From CAXRDE01 sp964229355 (lineage in GTDB: Bacteria; Cyanobacteriota; Sericytochromatia; UBA7694), in the NCBI GenBank assembly GCA_964229355.1, contig CAXRDE010000011.1:1-64000 (forward strand): a stretch of DNA of 64,000 bases, in the 5' to 3' direction. A model generated the notes under the pieces. The model saw only the letters and a program-made list of their open reading frames with translations, did not search any database and had not been told where the DNA came from. Shown piece by piece: positions 25,778 to 34,018 of this stretch. The position numbers and the translations under genes were made by a program. Each line of letters begins with the position of its first letter. Position 1 is the first letter of the stretch.

Positions 25778-27178
25778 TTACTTCATCACCTGGCGCACAA
25801 CTTTTTCTTTCCAGGCTGGGTAAGGGGGGTAGCGCAATGGCATATCGAGATTTAAGGGGCGTTTTAATAAAGCCTTGCGATGAGAAAAAGCGTCAAAGCT
25901 GTACCTGCCGTGATAAGCCCCCATCCCACTGCCTCCGTTACCGCCAAAAGGCAAATGAGGCGTGGCCAAATGAATCATGGCATCGTTGATACACCCCCCC
26001 CCAAAATCCAAATGACGCATGATCATCTCCTGGTGAGCCGGGTTTTCAGAGAATAGGTACAGAGCCAGGGGGCGAGAACGTTCTTGAATCCGGGCAATGA
26101 CTTCATCAAGGGTGTCATAAGCCACCACCGGCAACAGCGGGCCAAAAATTTCTTCTTGCATTATCGGGGCTTGCCAATCCACATCTTGCAATAAAGTCGG
26201 GGCAAAATAGTGTGCTTTAGCATCTGACTCACCCCCACAAAAAACCGTTTCCCCTTGCATGAGCTGCTGCAAATGCGTGACTCGTTCTGAAGAGACCAGG
26301 CGACCATAATCCGGGCTTAGGTGGGGGTCATGACCATAAAATTGCTGAATTTCATGGGCCATCGCTTCCAGAAGCGGCTCCATATCTTCACGCGGAACCA
26401 GCACATAATCTGGGGCGACACAGGTTTGCCCGGCATTTAAAAATTTCCCCCAGACAATACGTCGCGCCGTTAGCGCCAAAGGCACGCCACGGTCCACAAT
26501 GCAGGGACTTTTCCCTCCCAATTCGAGAATCACCGGGGTCAAGTGTTTGGCAGCCTTTTCCATTACGATTTTACCCACACGGGTACTGCCCGTGAAAAAA
26601 ATCAGGTCAAAAGGCTGATCCAACAGGGCTTGATTTACCTCAACGCCCCCTTCCATCACGGTAATATAAGCGGGGTCAAAGGTATCCTGAATCAGCTTTG
26701 CCAGCACAGCAGAAGTGTGAGGAGTGAGTTCAGATGGTTTTAAAATGGCACAATTCCCTGCAGCAATGGCACCAATCAAAGGGTCAATCAACAGTTGAAA
26801 AGGATAGTTCCAGGGAGAAATAATCAGAGTAACACCCCGAGGTTCGTAAACCACTTCGCTACTGGCCGGCTGATGCACCAGCGGGGTTTTTACCCGCTCA
26901 GGCTGCATCCACTCGGAAAGATGTTTTGAAATAAAACGCAGTTCATCCAGCACGAAGCCTACTTCCGTGGCATAGGCCTCAAAAGCTGACTTTCCCAAAT
27001 CTTGTGCCAGCGCCGCCAAAATTTCAGGTTCATGACGTTGTACAGCCCGTTGCAAGGCTTTTAATTGCCCCAAACGAAAGTCCAAAGAACGGGTGTGCCC
27101 GCGGTGATAATAGGCTTTTTGCTGTTCCACACGTTCAGCAATTTGCGAGAGATCTGCAGAAGGTACATGCACCGTCAT
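25778..27178 (-). CDS. Class 3 (fatty) aldehyde dehydrogenase
   Basis: The 466-residue enzyme oxidises aldehydes with NAD(P). Visible motifs are SPWNYP (121-126), FFTGSTRVG near 195, E219 in LELGGKSP and the catalytic C253 in NAGQTCVAPDY. The C-terminal RYPPYPAWKEK is typical of the ALDH3 group. The ATG at 27178 has a TGGAGT site; the frame extends upstream to 27247 but that extension is not conserved-looking. It is divergent from the peroxidase gene. Confidence 0.9.
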   Translation of the reverse strand: MTVHVPSADLSQIAERVEQQKAYYHRGHTRSLDFRLGQLKALQRAVQRHEPEILAALAQDLGKSAFEAYATEVGFVLDELRFISKHLSEWMQPERVKTPLVHQPASSEVVYEPRGVTLIISPWNYPFQLLIDPLIGAIAAGNCAILKPSELTPHTSAVLAKLIQDTFDPAYITVMEGGVEVNQALLDQPFDLIFFTGSTRVGKIVMEKAAKHLTPVILELGGKSPCIVDRGVPLALTARRIVWGKFLNAGQTCVAPDYVLVPREDMEPLLEAMAHEIQQFYGHDPHLSPDYGRLVSSERVTHLQQLMQGETVFCGGESDAKAHYFAPTLLQDVDWQAPIMQEEIFGPLLPVVAYDTLDEVIARIQERSRPLALYLFSENPAHQEMIMRHLDFGGGCINDAMIHLATPHLPFGGNGGSGMGAYHGRYSFDAFSHRKALLKRPLNLDMPLRYPPYPAWKEKVVRQVMK

Positions 27179-27312
27179 AAAAACACTCCAAAAAAAGAAT
27201 AGCGACTGTTTACAGTATACGGGGGAGACAGGGTTTCTTGCGTACAAAAACGCTCGGAGATTTTAAAGGCATCTCATACTCAGATAGATAGAGTTGGGTT
27301 TATGCTAGGAAC

Positions 27313-28551
27313 ATGAATAAGTCATCTGTTTCTTTGATGTTAACTCTTCTCATGGGCTGTTTGAGTACCGGCCTGAGCAGTTGTCGGCCGCCAGGGCAAA
27401 ACGCAAATGGCAGCCCCGACTTTACTGCTGATGAGCGCACGAAAATGTATGCCTTATCTCCTCTGCCTTCGCCGCCACCCAACCCCAGCAACCGTTACGC
27501 CGACAGCGCACAGGCCGCCCATCTGGGACAGTATCTGTTTTTTGATCCCCGGCTCTCTCAGAACCAAAAAATCAACTGTGCCAGCTGTCATAACCCCGGT
27601 TTAGGCTGGAGCGACCAACGCCCTTTAGCCCAGGGAATGGGCACGGGTACACGCAACAGCCCCAGCCTTTGGAACGTGGCCTACCAGCGCTGGCTTTTTT
27701 GGGATGGCCGTGCCGACAGCCTGTGGGCTCAAACCCAGGGCCCTCTGTTTAGCGCCCATGAAATGGGAGCCTCTCCCGAGCTTTTATACCAACGTTTTTT
27801 ACAAACCCCTGAGCTCAAACAGGGTTACGAAGCTGTTTTTGGCCCACTTTCTTCTGTGAAAGGCCCGCAAGACATTCACCGTTTTGTCAGCAATATTGGC
27901 AAGGCCCTGGAAGCCTATCAGCGTAAAATCATCAGCGGCGAGAGTGACTTTGATCGTTTTGTCAAAGCCCTGCGAAATCAGGAGCCCAATGCCTCAACAC
28001 AATTGTCAGTGCCTGCCCAAAGAGGGCTAAGACTGTTTATTGGCGCAGGCCAATGTATACTCTGCCATCAGGGCCCTTTACTCAGTGACGGCGCTTTTCA
28101 CAATATTGGCCTGCCCGCTTTGCCCGGTTCCCTCCAGGATCTCGGTCGCAGTGACGGCATTACAAAAGTCAAAAACAGCCCCTGGAATGGACTTGGCGCC
28201 TTCAGTGACAGCGCTGCCGATGATCCCTGGAATGACAAGCTCCACTACGTAAAAACAGATCCCAACATGTTGGGCGCCTTTCGCACCCCCTCACTGCGGG
28301 AAGTGGCCCAAACAGGTCCTTACATGCATGATGGTCGTTTTAAAACCCTGGCAGAAGTCATTCAGTTTTACAATGCCCCCGTTGCCCCGCCCGCCCTCGG
28401 TGAGCGAGAAGACACCTTGCAGCCCCTACAACTCACCCCCGAAGACATGCAGGATCTGGAAGCCTTTTTACGCAGCCTCAGCAGCGGCCCACCGGATCCT
28501 GCGTTGAGCCGTCAACCGTCCTCGCCCGTGGGTGGGGGTTCTGAGAAATAG
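27313..28551 (+). CDS. Di-haem cytochrome c peroxidase / MauG-family lipoprotein
   Basis: A lipoprotein signal peptide ends in LSSC with lipidated C24. Two haem c sites follow: CASCH (89-93) and CILCH (248-252). The NMLGAFRTPSLR and GPYMHDGRF segments are typical of bacterial di-haem peroxidases. It would reduce peroxide or carry out MauG-like oxidations in the periplasm, needing cytochrome c maturation factors not seen here. A TATGCT box lies only 6 bases before the ATG. The 3' end overlaps the convergent hydrolase gene by 40 bases. Confidence 0.88.
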   Translation: MNKSSVSLMLTLLMGCLSTGLSSCRPPGQNANGSPDFTADERTKMYALSPLPSPPPNPSNRYADSAQAAHLGQYLFFDPRLSQNQKINCASCHNPGLGWSDQRPLAQGMGTGTRNSPSLWNVAYQRWLFWDGRADSLWAQTQGPLFSAHEMGASPELLYQRFLQTPELKQGYEAVFGPLSSVKGPQDIHRFVSNIGKALEAYQRKIISGESDFDRFVKALRNQEPNASTQLSVPAQRGLRLFIGAGQCILCHQGPLLSDGAFHNIGLPALPGSLQDLGRSDGITKVKNSPWNGLGAFSDSAADDPWNDKLHYVKTDPNMLGAFRTPSLREVAQTGPYMHDGRFKTLAEVIQFYNAPVAPPALGEREDTLQPLQLTPEDMQDLEAFLRSLSSGPPDPALSRQPSSPVGGGSEK

Positions 28552-29549
28552 GTGCCCGCAAAGTAACGCCGTAAAACACTGAGGGTTTCCTGGGGGTTGT
28601 CCATTAATAATTCATGGCCACTCTTTGCAATCTGCGCTACCGAAGCCTGTTTAAAAAGACGGGTTTGGCGCGCCTGAAACGCTCTTCCGGTGACCGCATT
28701 ACAACTGCCCGCTAACACAAGCACGTGGGGCGAGTAATCTTCGAGCCCTTTGGTAAAATCCAGATGCAATTGCCCTCGCTCATCAAGGGTAGATTGGGTG
28801 ATGGTTTTCCAGGCGCGAAAGCCCACTCGCCAGTTATAATTCTGCCAATTTTCAGGCACTTGCTGATCACAATAGAACAAAGGCTGGTGCCGCACACGGG
28901 CAAAAATAAAGTCTTCTCTGGCATCCGCATCGGGGCCATTCACATGAAGTCCCTGTACCCAACGGCGGGTGGTACTGGCGATAAATCCCAGCGTCGAGCG
29001 ACTCAGAGCAGGCAAAACTTGCCCTGCCATTTCTGCGGTTAAAAAATTGGGTTCCAAAAGGGCCAGTTGTGCGACCTGCCTGGGGTGCTTGCCTGCATAA
29101 GCAGTAGCTAACATGCCACCCCAGCCGTGTCCAATCAGGCGCACAGGGCTTTGCCCTCCATAGGTAGCGATCAAAGCCTCAAGGCGCGCTAAACTTTTTT
29201 CAATGGTCAGCTCGCTTTCCGAAACCCGGGGCGAAAGCCCTGCACCCATTTGGTCATAAAACAAAACCCGATAATCTCCCGCCAGCTGCTTTAAAGGCAA
29301 TAGCGTGCGATAGTCACTCCCCGGGCCATCATGTAGAACAACCACCAGGGGTGCTGTTTCTGGGCCGTGAATTTCACCATGCACCTCAAAGGTTGGGGTT
29401 TTCAGGCGAGGCAACTGGGCATCCTCCGACACTGTGGCCGGTACAGGGGTGGGTCCCCAGGTGCTCACGTAAAGCCCAAAAAAAATTAAGATAGGCAGGC
29501 CCAGGCCTGCCCCAAGGGTATACACCCACTTTTTAACGCGATTCGACAT
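28512..29549 (-). CDS. Membrane-anchored alpha/beta-hydrolase homologue lacking the catalytic serine
   Basis: The protein has an N-terminal membrane anchor (about residues 11-30) and a proline iminopeptidase-like hydrolase domain (HDGPGSDY, FYDQMGAGLSP). The nucleophile elbow reads LIGHGWGGMLA, so the expected Ser is Gly (G142, codon GGC). The acid position reads GSCNAV (N284) where Asp is usual, while H312 remains. It is probably not an active serine hydrolase and could be a binding or scaffold protein. Its last 40 bases overlap the peroxidase gene. Confidence 0.8.
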   Translation of the reverse strand: MSNRVKKWVYTLGAGLGLPILIFFGLYVSTWGPTPVPATVSEDAQLPRLKTPTFEVHGEIHGPETAPLVVVLHDGPGSDYRTLLPLKQLAGDYRVLFYDQMGAGLSPRVSESELTIEKSLARLEALIATYGGQSPVRLIGHGWGGMLATAYAGKHPRQVAQLALLEPNFLTAEMAGQVLPALSRSTLGFIASTTRRWVQGLHVNGPDADAREDFIFARVRHQPLFYCDQQVPENWQNYNWRVGFRAWKTITQSTLDERGQLHLDFTKGLEDYSPHVLVLAGSCNAVTGRAFQARQTRLFKQASVAQIAKSGHELLMDNPQETLSVLRRYFAGTYFSEPPPTGEDG

Positions 29550-29567
29550 GTTCTTCTATTGGCTTCC

Positions 29568-29876
29568 CTACAGATCGGGGAAGGTTTTACTCCGTAATTT
29601 GCCCGTTTTTGGATCGTAATCTAGATCTTCAGGGTGATACAGCTCAAGCTTCAGTTGAGCCAGGTCTTCGGGGTATTTGCCCTCTAAGACATAATATTCT
29701 TGAAGCGCAGCCGTGGTTTGGGTCAGATCCGACATGGCGGTGCTGCGCGTGATCTCTTTGACGGTATTGCCTGCGGCATCTTGCCCCGCGTTGCGGGTCT
29801 CTTGAATTAAACTGCAGCCTGTGGTCATCATCGTACCCAGGCTCAGCAGAACAAGGAAATGCCTGTAATAGTTCAT
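29568..29876 (-). CDS. Small lipoprotein
   Basis: The 102-residue protein has a lipoprotein signal peptide with lipobox MTTGC. The mature part ends with a segment resembling the end of type II secretion pseudopilins (YYVLEGKYPEDLAQL then LDYDPKTGKL), but it lacks the pilin N-terminal helix. The ATG at 29876 follows AAGGAGTG and lies 4 bases after proB. Function unknown. Confidence 0.7.
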   Translation of the reverse strand: MNYYRHFLVLLSLGTMMTTGCSLIQETRNAGQDAAGNTVKEITRSTAMSDLTQTTAALQEYYVLEGKYPEDLAQLKLELYHPEDLDYDPKTGKLRSKTFPDL

Positions 29877-29880
29877 GATG

Positions 29881-31029
29881 TCACTCCTTGGGTGAGGCAG
29901 GTTTATCAAATAGCACCATATCATTGCGATGCATGACCTCAGCCCCCTCAGTATACCCTAGAATATTCACGATTTCTCGGGAGTGATGCCCCGCAAGCCG
30001 TTGTAACTCTTCATGACCATAACGGATCAAACCGCGAGCAAGCTCGTGATTTTCGGCATCAAAAACCCGCACGGTCTGGCCTTTTTCAAAGCTGCCTTCC
30101 ACCTTTAAAATGCCGGCGGGCAAAAGGCTCTTACCCTGATGCAGCACAGCCTGAACCGCGCCTGTGTCCACAATCAGTCGTCCATCCATGACCGTATCGG
30201 ATAAAATCCAACGTTTGCGAGCCAACACCCGTTCTTGTTGAGGCAAAAAACGGGTGCCCCGCGGGGCCGGGGCAAGCTGTTGGTCCTGGGCCATCAACGC
30301 CAGCAAAATATCGGGCTGGGCACCGTTGACAATCCACATCTCCACCCCTGCACGGGTGGCAATATCCGCCGCCTGAATTTTGGTTCGCATGCCACCAGTG
30401 CCAGCGCCAGTGACGGGGTCACCCGCGAGCGCATAAACCCTTTCATCAATCACGGGGACTTCTGCAATAAAAGTCGCCTGGGGATTTTGCTGAGGCGGCG
30501 CAGTGTAAAGCCCATCAATATCTGAGCACAACACCAAACGATCAGCCTGCACCAACGAGGCCACCTGAGCCCCTAAATTATCGTTGTCTCCCAGCTTGAT
30601 TTCTTCAATGGCCACCACGTCGTTTTCGTTTACGACAGGTATCACCCCGTTCGCAAAACAGGCCTCAAAGGTATTGCGGGCGTTCAAATAGCGTCGCCGA
30701 TCACTAAAATCACTGCGCACGAGCAAGGTCTGCGCCACTTTTAGCTGGTAAATCGCGCCCAGTTGCGTATAGAGAGACATAAGCTGAGACTGCCCCACCG
30801 CCGCCAAAAACTGTTTTTCAGCCAGGGTATGCTGGCGGGGCGGATAGCCCAAATGCTCCCAGCCAGCCAGTACGGCCCCGGAAGAAACCAGCGTTACATC
30901 ATAGCCCTGCGCTTTTAATTCCGCAATCTGACGCATCAGGTCCACAATGCGTGGGCGGCTCAAGCAATCGGCGTTATCACTCAAGACACGGGTTCCCAAT
31001 TTAATGACCCAGCGTTTTTTTACACTCAT
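29881..31029 (-). CDS. proB: Glutamate 5-kinase
   Basis: The 382-residue protein has an amino-acid kinase domain (KLGTRVLSD at the start, VSSGAVLAG, NENDVVA, KLGDNDNLGAQVA, GTGGMRTKIQAA) and a C-terminal PUA domain (about residues 285-370). It phosphorylates glutamate for proline synthesis. proA is not adjacent; the neighbours are a lipoprotein downstream and an esterase upstream, joined by an ATGA overlap. Confidence 0.95.
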   Translation of the reverse strand: MSVKKRWVIKLGTRVLSDNADCLSRPRIVDLMRQIAELKAQGYDVTLVSSGAVLAGWEHLGYPPRQHTLAEKQFLAAVGQSQLMSLYTQLGAIYQLKVAQTLLVRSDFSDRRRYLNARNTFEACFANGVIPVVNENDVVAIEEIKLGDNDNLGAQVASLVQADRLVLCSDIDGLYTAPPQQNPQATFIAEVPVIDERVYALAGDPVTGAGTGGMRTKIQAADIATRAGVEMWIVNGAQPDILLALMAQDQQLAPAPRGTRFLPQQERVLARKRWILSDTVMDGRLIVDTGAVQAVLHQGKSLLPAGILKVEGSFEKGQTVRVFDAENHELARGLIRYGHEELQRLAGHHSREIVNILGYTEGAEVMHRNDMVLFDKPASPKE

Positions 31030-31838
31030 GTGTTTACTCCTTCATAAATTAGACCTAAGGCTTCAGGCAAGCGGCGAGACCAGCTGCTTTCATTGTGCTC
31101 CCCCTCTGGATCCGGACGCCAAAACAGATTCTGCTCCCGTGTCAAGCCCAGGATAGAGAGGGTCTCTACCAGGATGGCGGTTTGCTGAAATAAAATATCT
31201 CCCAGCTCAGGATGGTCTTCTTTCTGACCATGATCAAAGTACAGTCGCTGCTTTCCCCACGCCAACGAGCCCATTATGGCTTCAAAAATACGAAATCGGT
31301 CTGGCCACAAAGCAGGCGACATCAAAAGGCCTTTGTCGTAGCGTTCAGGATACTGTAAGACCCCATATAACGCAGTTAGGGCTCCCAGAGAGCTACCGCC
31401 AATCAACATTTCTGTGGTTTGTAACAGCAGTTGCTGCTTCAGACGGGGCAAGATCGCTTCATGAAACCATTTCAGCAGTTGCACTGCATAACCGGGTTTT
31501 CCCTCATAGAGTTCCCAGGGCGACAATTCCCCATCGCGATCGTCCCCATGATGAATCCCAATGACCACGGGCACCGTCAAGCCCTGAGCATGCCGTGTAG
31601 CCATGGCCTGGTGCAAATACCAGCCTCCGGCGAGGGTGCCTTCATCATCAAATAAATTATGGCCATCAAAGAATACAGCGACTGGCCAGGGGCGCTCCGC
31701 CTCTTTAAAGTAATCCGGCGGAAGGTAGAGGGACAGAGGGCGTTCTCCCGTCAACCCCGGAACCGAAAGGGGTTGGCACCGGTAACACAGATGTTCTGCG
31801 AGATGGGAGAGGCGCTGAAAACGTAAGGGCTCAGGCAT
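31026..31838 (-). CDS. Esterase-D-like alpha/beta-hydrolase
   Basis: The 270-residue protein resembles cytoplasmic esterases related to enterochelin esterase: VAVFFDGHNLF near residue 54, nucleophile elbow GGSSLGALTA with S150, and a probable catalytic His in PEGEHNESSW near residue 253. The substrate is unknown. No signal peptide. It is the first gene of the minus-strand operon with proB, sharing an ATGA. Confidence 0.8.
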   Translation of the reverse strand: MPEPLRFQRLSHLAEHLCYRCQPLSVPGLTGERPLSLYLPPDYFKEAERPWPVAVFFDGHNLFDDEGTLAGGWYLHQAMATRHAQGLTVPVVIGIHHGDDRDGELSPWELYEGKPGYAVQLLKWFHEAILPRLKQQLLLQTTEMLIGGSSLGALTALYGVLQYPERYDKGLLMSPALWPDRFRIFEAIMGSLAWGKQRLYFDHGQKEDHPELGDILFQQTAILVETLSILGLTREQNLFWRPDPEGEHNESSWSRRLPEALGLIYEGVNT

Positions 31839-31961
31839 GCAAAATTCCTTGGGTACAAAGGGTTAAAAAGCAAAAAGTAAATATGTGTGTTATACCGTGA
31901 TTACCCCTGTACCTAAAAGGTGTTTACAGGGCAATTGCAAAAGAGGCGTGGAATAAAACAC

Positions 31962-33953
31962 ATGTGGAAATGGCTACAACGCACCGGTATTGTACTGGGT
32001 TTTTTAGGCTTATGTTGGACCCTGGCTCAGCTTCAACCGGACACCGACTACTTGCGTCAGCAGCAGTTTAAAGCCTTGCTCAAAGAGCTACTTCCTCAGG
32101 TGCAAGCGGATTTTCCGGCCACGGCTATTCAAGCCGAAACCTTATATTGGCCAGATGCCCTCAAAAGTCCGCTGCAGCAGCAACTTGCCAAATGGAACCG
32201 TGAACAAGCCCCTACTGGCTCTGCCCCGATCGTCGTACAGGTCAAATGGTCCAGTGATCGCTGGTTTGATCACCTCAGTATGAGTACCCACAGTAAAATT
32301 TACCAGGAGAAACGGGTAAAAGTACGCTGGACGGGAGCCCTTCCGCCCTTAATTGCTGTCACGCTGGCCCTGTTAACCCAACGGTTGGTACTCTCGCTCT
32401 TTTTAGCCATTGTCTGTGGCAGTATTTTAGCCACTCCGGCTAGCCCCGTAGAAGGGATAATCAACGTGGTGCGCATCCACGGCGTGCATGCCATCGGCGA
32501 TTTCTTTCATATTCAAATTTTGCTCTTTGCCGGTTTGTTATTGGGTATGGTGGGCATTATGAACGTCAGCGGAGGCACCCGCGGCGTTATTCAGGCCCTA
32601 CAGCGCTTTGTGGCCACACGCCGCTCTACCCAGGCCGTGACCTGGGTCATGGGGATGTTCGTGTTTTTTGATGACTATGCCAATTCCTTTGTCATTGGGA
32701 CCACCATGCGCTCCGTCACCGATCGCTTAAAAATATCCCGTGAAAAACTCGCTTACCTGGTGGATTCAACCGCAGCGCCCGTTTCAGGTCTGGCGATCAT
32801 TTCCACCTGGATTGGTTATGAAGTCGGGCTTTTTCAAGAGGCGCTGGGTGCCATTGAAGGCGTCCAGTTGGGGGGGTATCAGGCCTTTGTACAGGCTTTA
32901 CCCTATCGGTTTTACTGCATTCTGACACTAATCATGGTGGGTCTGGTGGTCTGGCTCAAACGGGATTTTGGTCCCATGTACCACGCCGAAGTACGCGCCA
33001 TTCGTGAGGGTTTAATTCTTAGAGAAGGAGCCACTCCCCTCACCTCTAGCACCTTTAATGGTTTAGATGCCAAGGCCGGCATTCCCCTGCGTTGGGTCAA
33101 TGCCGCCATTCCAGTTTTCACCGTGATTGGTGCCACCCTCATCGGGCTTTTTATCAGTGGCGGTGGCACCGCCTATGCCCCCGTTCAACTGTTCAGCATT
33201 CAAACCCTGGGTACTATTTTTTCAGGAGCAAATAGTGGCACCGTCTTGCTTTATAGCTCACTGGCAGGCTGCGTGGTGGCAGCCCTTCTGGTGCTCATTC
33301 AGCGCTTATTGAGCCCCCTGGAACTGCTTGTGGCCTGGGGCAAAGGGGTGAGCTCAATTGGGTTGGCCTCTGTGATTCTTGTGCTGGCCTGGATGCTCAA
33401 TGATGTTTCCAGTAATATTGGCACCGCTCCCTTTTTAATTGCGGTGATTCGTGATGTGGTACAACCCTTGTGGTTGCCGTTGCTGATTTTTCTTTTGGCA
33501 GGTGCCGTGGCCTTTGCCACGGGATCTTCCTGGAGCACCATGGCGATTTTAATACCCGTGGCCGTCCCCCTGGCCTACGAGTTGGGCAGCTTTACGCTGA
33601 TGATTATTGCCATGGGTGCCGTCCTGGATGGCGCTATTTTCGGCGACCACTGCTCTCCCCTTTCCGACACCACCATTTTGTCTTCCATGGCCTGCAGCAG
33701 CGATCATTTAGACCATGTCAAAACCCAAATGCCCTACGCCCTGATCACCATGATCGCCGCGGCACTGGTGTGTTATCTGCCTGCCTCCGCAGGCATTTCT
33801 CCCTATCCCCTGGTGCTGGCGGGAACCCTGTCCCTGGGTGGTTTTCTCTGGTTTGTAGGCAAAGACCCTGAAGACGCTGCTCCGCTGTCCCCTGCATACA
33901 ATCACATGCGCTCTGCTCAGGCCCCACTTTTTGACAGTCAAGAAGAGCGCTGA
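31962..33953 (+). CDS. NhaC-family Na+/H+ antiporter with N-terminal extension
   Basis: The 663-residue membrane protein has the NhaC family core with FVFFDDYANSFVIGTTMRSVTDR and DGAIFGDHCSPLSDTTILSS, typical of sodium/proton or amino-acid/cation antiporters. Before the core lies a first membrane helix (about residues 9-25) and about 85 polar residues that would face outside, which is not usual for the family. ATG 31962 is preferred to a GTG at 31920, though the ribosome site (GAGG, 15 bases away) is poor. Confidence 0.82.
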   Translation: MWKWLQRTGIVLGFLGLCWTLAQLQPDTDYLRQQQFKALLKELLPQVQADFPATAIQAETLYWPDALKSPLQQQLAKWNREQAPTGSAPIVVQVKWSSDRWFDHLSMSTHSKIYQEKRVKVRWTGALPPLIAVTLALLTQRLVLSLFLAIVCGSILATPASPVEGIINVVRIHGVHAIGDFFHIQILLFAGLLLGMVGIMNVSGGTRGVIQALQRFVATRRSTQAVTWVMGMFVFFDDYANSFVIGTTMRSVTDRLKISREKLAYLVDSTAAPVSGLAIISTWIGYEVGLFQEALGAIEGVQLGGYQAFVQALPYRFYCILTLIMVGLVVWLKRDFGPMYHAEVRAIREGLILREGATPLTSSTFNGLDAKAGIPLRWVNAAIPVFTVIGATLIGLFISGGGTAYAPVQLFSIQTLGTIFSGANSGTVLLYSSLAGCVVAALLVLIQRLLSPLELLVAWGKGVSSIGLASVILVLAWMLNDVSSNIGTAPFLIAVIRDVVQPLWLPLLIFLLAGAVAFATGSSWSTMAILIPVAVPLAYELGSFTLMIIAMGAVLDGAIFGDHCSPLSDTTILSSMACSSDHLDHVKTQMPYALITMIAAALVCYLPASAGISPYPLVLAGTLSLGGFLWFVGKDPEDAAPLSPAYNHMRSAQAPLFDSQEER

Positions 33954-34018
33954 TACGTTACAATGACAGGGTTAATTATCGCGTTCGCACAAACAGGTAG
34001 CACGAAGGACGGTGGGTC

